Below are positions 1 to 9,029 of a stretch of 64,000 nucleotides of DNA, piece by piece. Below the pieces are notes generated by a model, which searched no databases, was not told the DNA's origin, and saw only the letters and a program-made list of their open reading frames with translations. The number at the start of each line of letters is the position of its first letter. The stretch's first letter is position 1. Made by a program: the position numbers and the translations under genes. This DNA comes from Buxus sempervirens (lineage: Eukaryota > Streptophyta > Magnoliopsida > Buxales > Buxaceae): assembly GCA_947561395.2 (NCBI GenBank), contig OX387190.1:11960858-12024857 (forward strand), written 5' to 3'.

Positions 1-1330
1 TTGTAGGAGGTTGGTGCTGCAGCTCGAACTTGTGCTTTCATCACCTTCATGCAGTCATAGATGAAACCAATAGTTGGGTATGCATCTGTGTCAATGATCC
101 GTAGCATCCGGTAAATGGGCTCCAATAAATCAACTAGTTCCCTCAATTTAGCCCAGAAGCTATTAGAAAGAACAATGTCCTCTACCCGTCTCCCCATCTC
201 AGTGCAGCTTTGAGTGCAATTACCCCAATCCTCACTAGTAAATAGCGACCTCAGTCCTTGCTTGTGTTGCAAGATGCTATCCAGGGCAATATAATTTGTG
301 CCAAATCTAGTGATCCCTGGCCTGACTATGTCTCCCTGACATACTGCTCTTATCTTTGCTAGCACATAATTATGGTTGTAAACAAAAGTAGTCAGGGTCT
401 GTGCATCCTATAGAGTCAAAACCACAGTCTTCCTCTTTCCATTGATAGCTTCGTAGGGCCTGTCCAACTATCACACATGATAGTAACCCCGAATATCTCC
501 CAATGAGGACGCAAAGATTGAATAAAGTCCAACATCTCCTTCTCTTCATCATTCAGGTACACCCTCATGATCTCCTTTTGGGTAGGAGGTAGGACTCCAA
601 TCCCAGACTCTTGAATAACATAAACTATACTCTTAAAATGAGGAGAAGTGGCTGCATTTGCAGGAATATGATTGAATATAAAAAACCGAGATATGAACTT
701 GCTCATCTTCTGTCTAACACCCCCTCCATTCCAAACATCTTTAAGCCTTTTCTGCATCGCATTTGAGGATCTATGCGTGGAGGGATCCACAGGATAATCA
801 GGCATCCTCGTGGAATGCGAACGTTTTATAGAAGCCGATCTCGGATCTGTAGCTGTGTGCTCAATACTAACCCTAGAGGGACCACCTCTCTTAAGCCTGT
901 ATCTCTGCCTCTCTCTCTTATCAAACTCTGACTGCAAGGATGCACGGACTTGTGCTCTGTACTCTGCCTTCTCAGCCTCTGTGACCATATCACCAGGGTA
1001 GACAATGTTCTCGTCATCATCATCTGAGGGTACCCGTGGAGGCTCTGCTAATCTTCGTTTGACCTCCTCTTGCTGCACACAGGCTTTTGTTTTCTGTTTT
1101 TTGCACCATCCTCTCGGTGTGCACGCATTTGCTTCTTTACTTCTAGTGGCACTCTAGGACACTTTGCAACGTCTTTATAGCCATGTGCCAGGTGCATGAC
1201 AGTAATTACATACTGTTTTATTTCTGTCCCCCTCATACCGTATAAAGTGATTCCATCCAATATCCATTCTACGCCCTCCCGCCTCAGCATCATCATCACC
1301 ACCGTCTGTGCTACTAGATCCATATGCCAT
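1..1330 (-). pseudogene. hAT transposase pseudogene (BED finger / DUF659 type), truncated at window edge
   Basis: Minus-strand reading from ATG 1330-1328 gives a decayed plant hAT transposase. In order: a BED-finger start (DIGWNHF...TVCNYC), then HLAHGYKDVAKCPRVP, an acidic linker, a DUF659 start ending CDSWTGPTKLS, and after a break TFVYNHNYVLAKIRA, RPGITRFGTNYIAL and LLEPIYRMLRIIDTD running off base 1. Three lesions are visible. Near 1195 the BED finger loses the residues between CNYC and HLA, with a frame change. There is a frameshift near 1085. Between 443 and 407 the catalytic middle of the family protein (about 100-150 residues in relatives, from family knowledge) is missing and the frame changes. 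The C-terminal dimerisation domain would lie left of the window. It cannot encode active transposase; a non-autonomous copy is the best reading. Confidence 0.88.
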
Positions 1331-1597
1331 CACCCGCAAGCTGGTAACCGTTACACTAGGTTACTCTTCAATTGCAAGTTGCAAACAATAAAAAAAAAGT
1401 CACTTAAAGTCACCACTGGTCCACTAGTATACATTAACTATCAAAATAATCAACTAGTGGTACATTATTTGTGAAAAAATAATAAGAATATTATCAAGAT
1501 AACACATACTAAAAAAAAAAAATTTAAACATTTTTAAAATTTTTAATGATTTTTCGTATTAAATAAACAATTAATTATTCCTTTTCTACAAAAGTAA

Positions 1598-1636
1598 AAG
1601 TGTGGACACCCATCTATAGATCGGGTGTCCGCACTT
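1598..1636. repeat. hairpin with 14-bp arms
   Basis: Arms AAGTGTGGACACCC (1598-1611) and GGGTGTCCGCACTT (1623-1636) pair with one G-T wobble. The centre ATCTATAGAT is itself self-complementary. It shares its inner core with the hairpin at 1920-1954 but has different outer arms. Confidence 0.85.
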
Positions 1637-1919
1637 CATGTATAATTAATCCATGAATTTTACTAATTTTTTTTGCATATTTTAATAATTTTTTTAACAT
1701 TTTTTTTAATTTTCGAGTTTAATAAATAACTAATTTTTTAAATACCCAAATTTAATTTAAGTCCTAAGATATTTTTGATTAGATTAGTATTCTAGTATTA
1801 TAGTAATTATTACATGATTTTTGGACATATAATATGAATTTTATTTTTGTTTTCTAATTTTAAATGAATTTTCGTGCAATATAATTTTACAAATTATAAT
1901 TTTCGTAAAAAAAAAAAAA

Positions 1920-1954
1920 GTAACAACACCCATTGATAGATCGGGTGTTGTTAC
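1920..1954. repeat. hairpin with perfect 12-bp arms
   Basis: Arms GTAACAACACCC (1920-1931) and GGGTGTTGTTAC (1943-1954) are perfectly complementary around an 11-nt centre close to that of the 1598 hairpin. The inner ACACCC/GGGTGT stem is shared with that hairpin; the outer stem is replaced on both arms. Confidence 0.85.
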
Positions 1955-2242
1955 AGATCATATCCAAAAATCATACCATTCTAAGCTAATTACAAAACAA
2001 AATATAAGAAAAAACGCGATTTACCTTTATTTGAAAACCTTGAAAGCCTCCGAAGTGCTCAAATGCGAATGGAGATGTCTCTTTTCAGCCTCAATCTTGG
2101 TAGGAAGTTGATTTGGAGTGAGAAGGGGGAAGAAATTTGAGAAAAAGGAAGAAATTTGGAAAATGGGGAAGATTTCCCCAAAACAATTGGGGTTGTGCAC
2201 GTCTGCTCGAGATTTTGCCCAAATTTGGCGAATTCTCGAGTG

Positions 2243-2268
2243 GCACCTCACCTATTAAGGTGAGGTGC
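2243..2268. repeat. hairpin with perfect 11-bp arms
   Basis: GCACCTCACCT (2243-2253) and AGGTGAGGTGC (2258-2268) are perfect inverted copies around ATTA. The stem is unrelated to the two hairpins at 1.6 and 1.9 kb. Confidence 0.85.
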
Positions 2269-2284
2269 TAGCTCGTGTGTACTT

Positions 2285-2376
2285 AAGTGACCCTAGCGTT
2301 TTGCTAGGGTTTCGGCGAAATGCAACAAAATTTCTCTATGTTTTGCCGGCACCCCGGTGAAACGCTAGGGTCACTT
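2285..2376. repeat. inverted repeat, perfect 17-bp arms
   Basis: AAGTGACCCTAGCGTTT at 2285-2301 recurs inverted at 2360-2376. The 58-nt centre contains a further copy of the GCTAGGGTTTC motif and a GCCGGCACCCCGG palindromic stretch. Confidence 0.85.
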
Positions 2377-2962
2377 GTTTCGTCCCTCTAAATCGTGCTG
2401 CTAGGGGGGCGATTCACAAACGTCAAACATTGATTGCCAATCATTTGGGAGAACAACTAGCTTAAGTAGATAATTTATTTTCTAATTATGTTGATGGTAT
2501 AAAATACTTATCAAATAATAAGTTTTTCTGCAATTATGTCTAATTATTTAATTAAAAATAAAGTTAATTATGAAATTTATGTGAAAAAAATGACTTGAGT
2601 GTCATTCAATCACAATAAACTTTAATAAACAAGTTCGTGAGGTTTTGAGGTATCAAGAGAGGAAAATTTTTTTCACTAAATTTGATCTTCATTCCTTCTA
2701 CATTCAATATTGTTATTTTCTTGCAAGTAAATGCATATAATAGATGCGTTAGCATGCGACTTGTGTCTAAATGAATTTAACCTATGCAAAAAATTCGAAT
2801 GAAAAAAATTAATTTCAAAGCAATCTAATGATTTTTCTTTTATCTTTTTTTTAATGTTTAAATTTTTGTTGTTAATTTGTCCAAGAAACCTAAAATTTGT
2901 AAAACATATTGGAAAAATTGAATTTAGTGGGGTTTAATTTGATTTCTATATCAGCAACAATA

Positions 2963-3470
2963 TGATGGATTCTTGGTTCCACCTCCTCAAGCAAGGCCTC
3001 CTCTGGTGACTCACGGCAGAATTGGATGGAAGATAAAAGAAGACAGGGAAGAGTAGAACAGAGAATATGGAGATAACTGTAAAATTGTATTGATCTGTAG
3101 GAAATAAACGATAACACTAATGGAGGAAGTTCGAGAGTCCTCCTCTCTCCCAATTCAGCTGATACCAATTACATGCCCTTCCTCTCTTCTCTCTCCCCTA
3201 TTTCTATTTGCTCGTCACCCATTCTCTCTAACAAACCTGTCCACCTCACACAAGTCATCATCACCTACTGCTATACTAACTAATTTGTAACTAACACTCA
3301 GAGCCACCTCAGCTTCATTTGGTTATTCTCCAACTCAGCATCACTTCATCTTCACGTGAGTCCTCTCTTGGGCCATGGGGTCTGATCTTTCCACACTTGA
3401 TGTCTTTGCATTTGCCCTCCTTTTGTACGTGAAGAGCACTGGAGGTCTGCTGTCACCTGGTAACACATCA
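2963..3470 (-). repeat. 3' LTR of the chromovirus
   Basis: 508 bp, TG...CA ended, differing from 8048-8555 at two sites I could see: one C/A in the aaac/aaaa run and one G/A in the cttcacgtg/cttcacatg segment. The last 43 codons of the pol frame lie inside it. Confidence 0.96.
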
Positions 3471-6400
3471 TTACTCCCGGCCATTTTAAGCACCTTGTCC
3501 TCAAGGTGGAAATGGGGAAATTGCTGATTAATGGAGTCATACGGTTCCCATGAAGCTTCAAACTCTGGCAAGCCTTTCCACTGTATTAACACCTCTGTGG
3601 ATGGTTGTTGAGGTAGCTGGCCTGGACGTACGCCCAATACCTGTGCTGGTTCCACTCGCCATTCTAACTCGGCAGACATTGTGGGTGGTAGTGGTTGACT
3701 AATTGTAGCTGTTCCCAGGGCTTTTCGGAGCTGGCAAACATGAAAGACCGGGTGGATGTTTGCAGTAGGAGGAAGATCTAGTCTATAAGCAACCTGACCA
3801 ATTCGTTGGCTGATGGTATAGGGTCCGAAATAACGCGGAGACAACTTCTCGTTCACCCTTTTTGCCATAGATTTCTGCCTGTATGGTCTGAGTTTCAGAT
3901 ACACCTGATCTCCCACTTCAAAACTGACATCCCTTCTATGACGGTCAGCCATCTTCTTCATCCGATTTTGAGCGATTGCCAACTGTTCTTTGAGTTCTTC
4001 CAACATCAGATCTCGTTGTTGCAGCTGCTGTTCCACTGAGAAATTTACCGTAGTGGACTGTCCATATCGAATGATCGGTGGTGGTTCTCTTCCATACACG
4101 ATCTGAAAAGGGGTTAACTTGGTGGAAGTATGGAATGAGGTATTATACCAGAATTCCACCCACGGTAACCACTTGATCCACGTACGCGGTTGGGTGCTTG
4201 CAAAACATCGAAGATATGTCTCCAAACATTGGTTGACCACTTCACTTTGTCCATCCGTTTGGGGATGGTAAGCAGTGCTTCGGTGTAATGCGGTTCCCTG
4301 TAGCTTAAACATTTCAGACCAGAATTTGCTCAGGAAAATCTTGTCTCGATCTGAGACGATTGAGCGGGGAAATCCATGAAGTTTAACCACATGCTGAATG
4401 AAGTGTTCAGCTACTGTAGGTGCTGAGAAAGGGTGTTTCAACGGAATGAAGTGGCTGTACTTGCTAAGCCTGTCCACGACCACCAATATAGTGTCGAAAC
4501 CCAATGACTTTGGCAACCCTTCGATGAAATCCATCGTGACATCCTCCCAAACTGAATTTGGCACTGGTAAGGGTTGCAACAAACCTGCTGGAGCCAGTGC
4601 TAAATATTTATTTCTCTGACAAACCTCACACTTGGTCACATATTCCATAACATCCTTCTTCATTCCCATCCAAAAGAGTTCTTTGGATATCCTTTTATAA
4701 GTCTTCAGGAATCCGGCATGTCCTCCTATAGGGCTCCCATGAAATTCTGCCAGTAGCACAGGAATGGATGAAGATCCTTTAGCTATAACGAGGCGGTTCT
4801 GGTAGCGTAATTGTCCTTGGAGTAATGTCCATCCTGGTTTGGTTTGCTGATTGGAGAGTAAAGCAGTCTTGATTTCTGCTAGAGTATTGTCTCGATCAAC
4901 TTCAGCCGCTATTTCTTCCAAATTTAGTATTTGTGGGATCATTAGCAATCCTAACTCCACAGTTGGTGTAACTCGAGACAGGGCATCAGCTACTTTGTTT
5001 TCTCCTCCAGGTTTATAGTGGATTTCAAAACTAAAACCCATGAGTTTGATCAGCCATTTTTGGCAATCTGGGGTAATCACTCGCTGCTCCAAGAGATGCT
5101 TCAGGCTCTTTTGGTCAGTATGGATGATGAAATGTTGACCGAGTAGATAGTGATGCCACTTCTGTACAGCAAAGACGATTGCCATCAACTCCCTTTCATA
5201 AACTGATTTTTGGCGGGCACAAGATGAGAATGCCTGACTAAAAAAAGCAATTGGCCTCTTGTGTTGACTCAAGACTGCCCCTACCCCTACTCCGGATGCA
5301 TCGGTTTCAATCACAAAGACCTCATTGAAGTTAGGGAGAGCCAGTATTGGAACGGACACCATAGCGTCTTTGAGTCGCTGAACGGCTGCTGTGGCTTCCG
5401 GAGTCCAAATAAAAGAATCCTTCCGCAATAACTGAGTAAGGGGAGCTGCTATGTGTCCATACTTTCGCACAAACCGTCTATAATAGCCGGTGAGGCCCAA
5501 GAAACCACGAAGTTCTTTGGGGTTTCTAGGAGTCGGCCACTGCACCATGACCTTGATCTTGTCTGGATCAGCCCGCACTCCTTCAGCAGAAATCAAGTGC
5601 CCAAGGTATTCTAACTGTGTCTGGCCGAACAAACATTTCTTTGAGTTGGCAAATAACTCCTGGCTTTGTAGGATGGAAAGCACCTCCCATAACTGTTGTT
5701 GATGGGCTATCAATGAGGGGCTGTAAATTAGTATATCATCAAAAAAAACAAGAACTGACCTTCGAAGCAGCCCTTTAAATATGGAGTTCATCAAGGCTTG
5801 GAAGGTCGCCGGAGCATTTGTGAGACCAAACGGCATGACCAATAACTCGTAATGTCCTTCGTGTGTGCGAAAAGCTGTTTTCGGAATGTCATCTGCCCGC
5901 ACCCTGATCTGATGATACCCTGACTTCAAATCTAACTTGGAAAAATACTTGGCTCCGTTCAGCTCATCTAATAACTCGTCTATTGCTGGAATTGGAAAAC
6001 GGTCAGGCACCGTCGCTTTATTTAACGCTTTGTAATCCACACAGAAGCGCCAGCTTCCATCCTTCTTCTTAACCAATAGAACGGGGCTAGAAAAAGGGCT
6101 GGAGCTTGGTTGAATCACCCCAGCTGCAAGCATCTCCGCCACTAACCGTTCAATCTCGTTCTTCTGGGCATGAGGGTACCGGTAAGGCCTCACATTGATC
6201 GGCCCTGTTCCTTCCTCCAAATTGATTGCATGGTCTTGTTCTCGAGCCGGAGGTAACCCCTGGGGTCCTTGAAATACATCCTGAAAAGTGTCGACCAATT
6301 CTCGGATTGACTCCGGTATTGCATCTCCCTGAACTTCTACTGTTGGGGTAAGCTCACACCCCCTTCTGTTGCCTCCCTCATGGGTTGTTACTAGTGACCC

Positions 6401-6574
6401 CAGCTCCACTGCCCAGCCTTGACTTCCCTGTCGTAATGTTTTCATCAGCGACTGCAAGGATGCTGGTGTTTTGCTCAAGCTAGGATCTCCCTGTAACAAC
6501 ATATTAGAATTGCCCAACCTGAACTTCATCGTCAGCTTCTGCCAATTGAATTGGATATTGCCCAACGACGCCAA
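3341..6574 (-). CDS. chromovirus pol: RT - RNase H - integrase - chromodomain
   Basis: 1077-residue open frame, in phase with the gag/protease segment upstream; it starts right after an in-frame TGA, so it has no ATG start of its own. RT spans about residues 128-300 with LDLKSGYHQI (D215) and FFDDILIYS (D279-D280). RNase H acidic residues are D424, E461, D487 and D530. Integrase has the H612/H619/C649/C652 zinc site and catalytic D682, D742, E778 with 35-residue D-E spacing. A chromodomain (about 971-1027, with VLIQWKGLPEFEASWEPYD) follows. All catalytic residues appear intact. The frame runs through the polypurine tract and 130 bp into the 3' LTR before stopping at 3341. It would copy and integrate the element's RNA if expressed as a readthrough or revertant product. 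Confidence 0.95.
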   Translation of the reverse strand: MASLGNIQFNWQKLTMKFRLGNSNMLLQGDPSLSKTPASLQSLMKTLRQGSQGWAVELGSLVTTHEGGNRRGCELTPTVEVQGDAIPESIRELVDTFQDVFQGPQGLPPAREQDHAINLEEGTGPINVRPYRYPHAQKNEIERLVAEMLAAGVIQPSSSPFSSPVLLVKKKDGSWRFCVDYKALNKATVPDRFPIPAIDELLDELNGAKYFSKLDLKSGYHQIRVRADDIPKTAFRTHEGHYELLVMPFGLTNAPATFQALMNSIFKGLLRRSVLVFFDDILIYSPSLIAHQQQLWEVLSILQSQELFANSKKCLFGQTQLEYLGHLISAEGVRADPDKIKVMVQWPTPRNPKELRGFLGLTGYYRRFVRKYGHIAAPLTQLLRKDSFIWTPEATAAVQRLKDAMVSVPILALPNFNEVFVIETDASGVGVGAVLSQHKRPIAFFSQAFSSCARQKSVYERELMAIVFAVQKWHHYLLGQHFIIHTDQKSLKHLLEQRVITPDCQKWLIKLMGFSFEIHYKPGGENKVADALSRVTPTVELGLLMIPQILNLEEIAAEVDRDNTLAEIKTALLSNQQTKPGWTLLQGQLRYQNRLVIAKGSSSIPVLLAEFHGSPIGGHAGFLKTYKRISKELFWMGMKKDVMEYVTKCEVCQRNKYLALAPAGLLQPLPVPNSVWEDVTMDFIEGLPKSLGFDTILVVVDRLSKYSHFIPLKHPFSAPTVAEHFIQHVVKLHGFPRSIVSDRDKIFLSKFWSEMFKLQGTALHRSTAYHPQTDGQSEVVNQCLETYLRCFASTQPRTWIKWLPWVEFWYNTSFHTSTKLTPFQIVYGREPPPIIRYGQSTTVNFSVEQQLQQRDLMLEELKEQLAIAQNRMKKMADRHRRDVSFEVGDQVYLKLRPYRQKSMAKRVNEKLSPRYFGPYTISQRIGQVAYRLDLPPTANIHPVFHVCQLRKALGTATISQPLPPTMSAELEWRVEPAQVLGVRPGQLPQQPSTEVLIQWKGLPEFEASWEPYDSINQQFPHFHLEDKVLKMAGSNDVLPGDSRPPVLFTYKRRANAKTSSVERSDPMAQERTHVKMK
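3471..3487 (-). other. polypurine tract of the chromovirus
   Basis: On the minus strand AAAATGGCCGGGAGTAA abuts the first base of the 3' LTR, where a plus-strand primer site is expected. It is read through by the pol frame (residues about 1029-1035). Confidence 0.65.
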
Positions 6575-7678
6575 TCATTGAACGCCCAAAATCAGATCTG
6601 AACTCCCCAATTCAAGAGGGAGATAATCCTCCACCACTGTAAGTGTCTGCAGCGTAACTACTACGGCTTTGCAGATTCCGCACCCTCTCACAGCATTCCC
6701 TGTGCCCATCATCACGCCATAACTGGCCGTTTTTGCGATTGGTAGTTGCAGTTCCTTCACCATCTCCGTAGAGATGAAGTTATGCGTTGCTCCGCTATCA
6801 ATCAACACCACCACTTCTCTCGCTCCCATCAATCCTGTGAGTTTCATAGTTCGTGGTTCAGTTAATCCCACCACCGAGTTGAGAGACAGCTCGATGTGGT
6901 TTACCTGAGTTAACTCCTCTTGTTCCCCCACTATTCCTTCTTCTTCCTCATTGGTTCCTTCTGTTGCATCTTTATTTTCCCCTTCTTCTTCATTCACCGC
7001 CAATACCTGCAACTCCTTGTTGCGGCAGCGGTGCCCAATGTGATACTTCTCATCACATTTAAAGCACAATCCTCGATCGCGCTTATCTTGAAGCTCGGCC
7101 CCTGTTAGGCGCTTGAAAGGTGGTCGGTCCGTCGGGGGGTTGGTCCTCGAGGCTGTGGGAGCGGCTCTGGGTGGAACCCAAGTCATTGCGCGAGTCTCCT
7201 GGCGAAGGGGGTAGGACGCAGCTGTTCGTCCTGGCCGAAGCCTCTCCTTATCTCGGATTTGCCTCAGGAATAGGTTCCGATCTTCGATCCGCTGTGCAAA
7301 ATCCATGATAGCTTGCAAACCCTTGGGATTCGACATCATGAGTTCCGCCTGTATCGTCTCTTCCAATCCGTTAACGAAAACGGCGGCTAAGGTTTCCTCC
7401 TCCAAGTGTTTTAGGGAGAACGATAACACCTCGAAATGCTCTCTGTATGCCGACACTGTCCCTGTTTGCTTGACGGAGAAGAACCTCTGTTGCAGTGATC
7501 CGAGTTGGGTGTCTCTAAATCGCTGAAGGAGTTGGTTCTTGAGGTGAATCCATGTCGCCATTGGTCGCCGCGACTCCTCCCATTGATACCATGATAACGC
7601 GACGCCATTGAAGCACACGCCGGCAGCTTGTATCTTCTCCTTCTCCGACAGTCCGTTGAGACTAAAGTAACGTTTTGC
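6575..7678 (-). CDS. chromovirus gag (C-terminal part), CCHC knuckle and aspartic protease
   Basis: Open between two in-frame stops, in the same frame as the segments on both sides. It begins AKRYFSLNGLSEKEKIQAAG, continues with VALSWYQWEE (Retrotrans_gag), then the zinc knuckle CFKCDEKYHIGHRC (C-X2-C-X4-H-X4-C) and the protease motif VLIDSGATHNFIS. It ends LILGVQ-TGA where relatives carry a tryptophan (TGG), and the next codons continue the family sequence (LASLGNIQ). The stop is therefore best explained as a single G-to-A change inside the protease-RT linker. Programmed stop readthrough is an alternative, but the upstream stop is clearly a lesion, so decay is favoured. Confidence 0.92.
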   Translation of the reverse strand, partial: AKRYFSLNGLSEKEKIQAAGVCFNGVALSWYQWEESRRPMATWIHLKNQLLQRFRDTQLGSLQQRFFSVKQTGTVSAYREHFEVLSFSLKHLEEETLAAVFVNGLEETIQAELMMSNPKGLQAIMDFAQRIEDRNLFLRQIRDKERLRPGRTAASYPLRQETRAMTWVPPRAAPTASRTNPPTDRPPFKRLTGAELQDKRDRGLCFKCDEKYHIGHRCRNKELQVLAVNEEEGENKDATEGTNEEEEGIVGEQEELTQVNHIELSLNSVVGLTEPRTMKLTGLMGAREVVVLIDSGATHNFISTEMVKELQLPIAKTASYGVMMGTGNAVRGCGICKAVVVTLQTLTVVEDYLPLELGSSDLILGVQ

Positions 7679-8014
7679 TTAAAATAGCCAGGAGTCCGGG
7701 TCTGTTCCAGAGAACACGGGTAATTCCAATTTGCGGTGCAGGCTCTCCCAATTAACCGGGTTCATTCGACCTGATTCACCTTCCCTACCACTCGCCTCTT
7801 CCTGTCCAGGGGTCGCCATGGTTGAGTGAGCTTCGCTCGATTCCGCTTGTAATCTATCGCCTGAGTTTCGAAGCCTTAAGACTGCTCGGAATCCCACATC
7901 GATTTTTTGGGCTAGCGTTTCAATGGTTGTCGACAAGTCAGTGAGTCGTTCCTCCAACACCGGTAGTGTCTCCTCCACCTTTTCTAGTCTCGCATCCATT
8001 CGCGTCGCTGGCAT
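7679..8014 (-). CDS. chromovirus gag, N-terminal part
   Basis: ATG at 8014 lies 19 bp inside the primer binding site. It encodes 111 residues with an N-terminal coiled-coil-like stretch (RLEKVEETLPVLEERLTDL), typical of Gypsy gag starts, ending LELPVFSGTDPDSWLF followed by TAA. Relatives continue the sentence FQAERYFSLNG, and the same frame here continues AKRYFSLNG. A C-to-T change in a CAA codon would explain the stop. It is separated from the rest of gag only by this codon. Confidence 0.9.
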   Translation of the reverse strand: MPATRMDARLEKVEETLPVLEERLTDLSTTIETLAQKIDVGFRAVLRLRNSGDRLQAESSEAHSTMATPGQEEASGREGESGRMNPVNWESLHRKLELPVFSGTDPDSWLF

Positions 8015-8032
8015 TACCCACAGCCGATCTGG

Positions 8033-8044
8033 GCTCTGATACCA
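8033..8044 (-). other. primer binding site of the chromovirus
   Basis: Minus strand TGGTATCAGAGC, three bases inside the 5' LTR end. This is the usual plant initiator-tRNA-type primer site and fixes the element's orientation. Confidence 0.92.
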
Positions 8045-8047
8045 AAT

Positions 8048-8555
8048 TGATGGATTCTTGGTTCCACCTCCTCAAGCAAGGCCTCCTCTGGTGACTCACG
8101 GCAGAATTGGATGGAAGATAAAAGAAGACAGGGAAGAGTAGAACAGAGAATATGGAGATAACTGTAAAATTGTATTGATCTGTAGGAAATAAAAGATAAC
8201 ACTAATGGAGGAAGTTCGAGAGTCCTCCTCTCTCCCAATTCAGCTGATACCAATTACATGCCCTTCCTCTCTTCTCTCTCCCCTATTTCTATTTGCTCGT
8301 CACCCATTCTCTCTAACAAACCTGTCCACCTCACACAAGTCATCATCACCTACTGCTATACTAACTAATTTGTAACTAACACTCAGAGCCACCTCAGCTT
8401 CATTTGGTTATTCTCCAACTCAGCATCACTTCATCTTCACATGAGTCCTCTCTTGGGCCATGGGGTCTGATCTTTCCACACTTGATGTCTTTGCATTTGC
8501 CCTCCTTTTGTACGTGAAGAGCACTGGAGGTCTGCTGTCACCTGGTAACACATCA
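8048..8555 (-). repeat. 5' LTR of the chromovirus
   Basis: 508 bp, near-identical to 2963-3470, followed by TSD CAATA at 8556-8560. The short open frames inside it (e.g. 8014-8253 minus) are duplicated in the other LTR and are not genes. Confidence 0.96.
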
Positions 8556-8589
8556 CAATACTCGGGCAAAATTCCACACTCATGCATTT

Positions 8590-9029
8590 TGAGTTAGCTA
8601 TGTCTCTATGGTACTACTTCATAGCAAAATTCCATATCTTTTGGATGCAACCTTGTCATCTTCAGTTACTGCTCCAAGGCTGGAAATGGAGGAGCAACCA
8701 CTGAAGCTGAAAATCTTTGGAATATGTGTCCAGTTACTATTTTATGGGTTGTGTGGAAATAGGAGTATATTTCAAGGCAAACAGGAAAGTTTTGCAAATA
8801 TGGATGAGGCTGCTGAAATATGTCTTTTCCAGTAGGCATCCTCCTTACCTTCCTTCAATGGGGTGACTTGGGAAACCTTGTCCTCTCATGCTAGCTTTTC
8901 AGATTTGGTGTAACATTTAATAGAGGAAGGAAATGACTTATTTCAAACCTCCTCGGTATCTGTGCATTCTTTCGTCTCCGCTTTTTCTATCATCTTAATA
9001 AAACTTCTTATTATCGATAAAAAAAAACA
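8590..9029 (+). mobile_element. LINE 3'-end fragment with poly-A tail
   Basis: Plus strand reads NLWNMCPVTILWVVWK, then FQGKQESF, matching the C-terminal end of plant L1-type LINE ORF2 (the LWxxxPxxxxWxxWxERN region). It is followed by a 3' end resembling LINE tails (taataaaacttcttattatcgat) and an A-run ending at 9029. The left limit is approximate and no target duplication was found. It is a short 5'-truncated copy without catalytic domains. Confidence 0.6.

Larger units (their letters stand above)
1331..2962. other. AT-rich non-coding flank of the hAT copy, with hairpin cluster
   Basis: No coding region is supported. The stretch upstream of the hAT reading frame is very AT-rich to about 2000 and holds four separate hairpins (listed individually). 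The short minus frame at 2027-2251 overlaps the hairpin cluster and resembles no family. I found no clear hAT terminal repeat, so the right end of that element is undefined. 2440-2962 shows nothing recognisable before the chromovirus target site. Confidence 0.6.
2963..8555 (-). mobile_element. Ty3/Gypsy chromovirus (Reina-like), near-intact, with TSD CAATA
   Basis: Complete LTR retrotransposon on the minus strand, 5593 bp. Both ends are 508-bp LTRs running TGATGGATTC to AACACATCA, flanked by the 5-bp target duplication CAATA at 2958-2962 and 8556-8560. The primer site and polypurine tract are adjacent to the LTRs. One reading frame (8014-3341) carries gag, protease, RT, RNase H, integrase and a C-terminal chromodomain, interrupted by stops at 7679-7681 and 6575-6577. 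I counted two differences between the LTRs (about 99.6% identity), so insertion is recent. Clade assignment to Reina rests on the short LTRs, RT wording and chromodomain and is inferred. The element lies in the long 5' intron of RABD1 if that gene's first exons are left of the window. Confidence 0.96.

Noticed and set aside
2890..3168. Open frame starting MVSAELGERRTLELPP, repeated at 8014-8253
   Set aside because: It is the same LTR sequence twice; no domain and no independent support.
6575..6577. Separate pol gene starting at 6574
   Set aside because: There is no ATG; the frame simply continues after an in-frame TGA, so it is one gag-pol frame.
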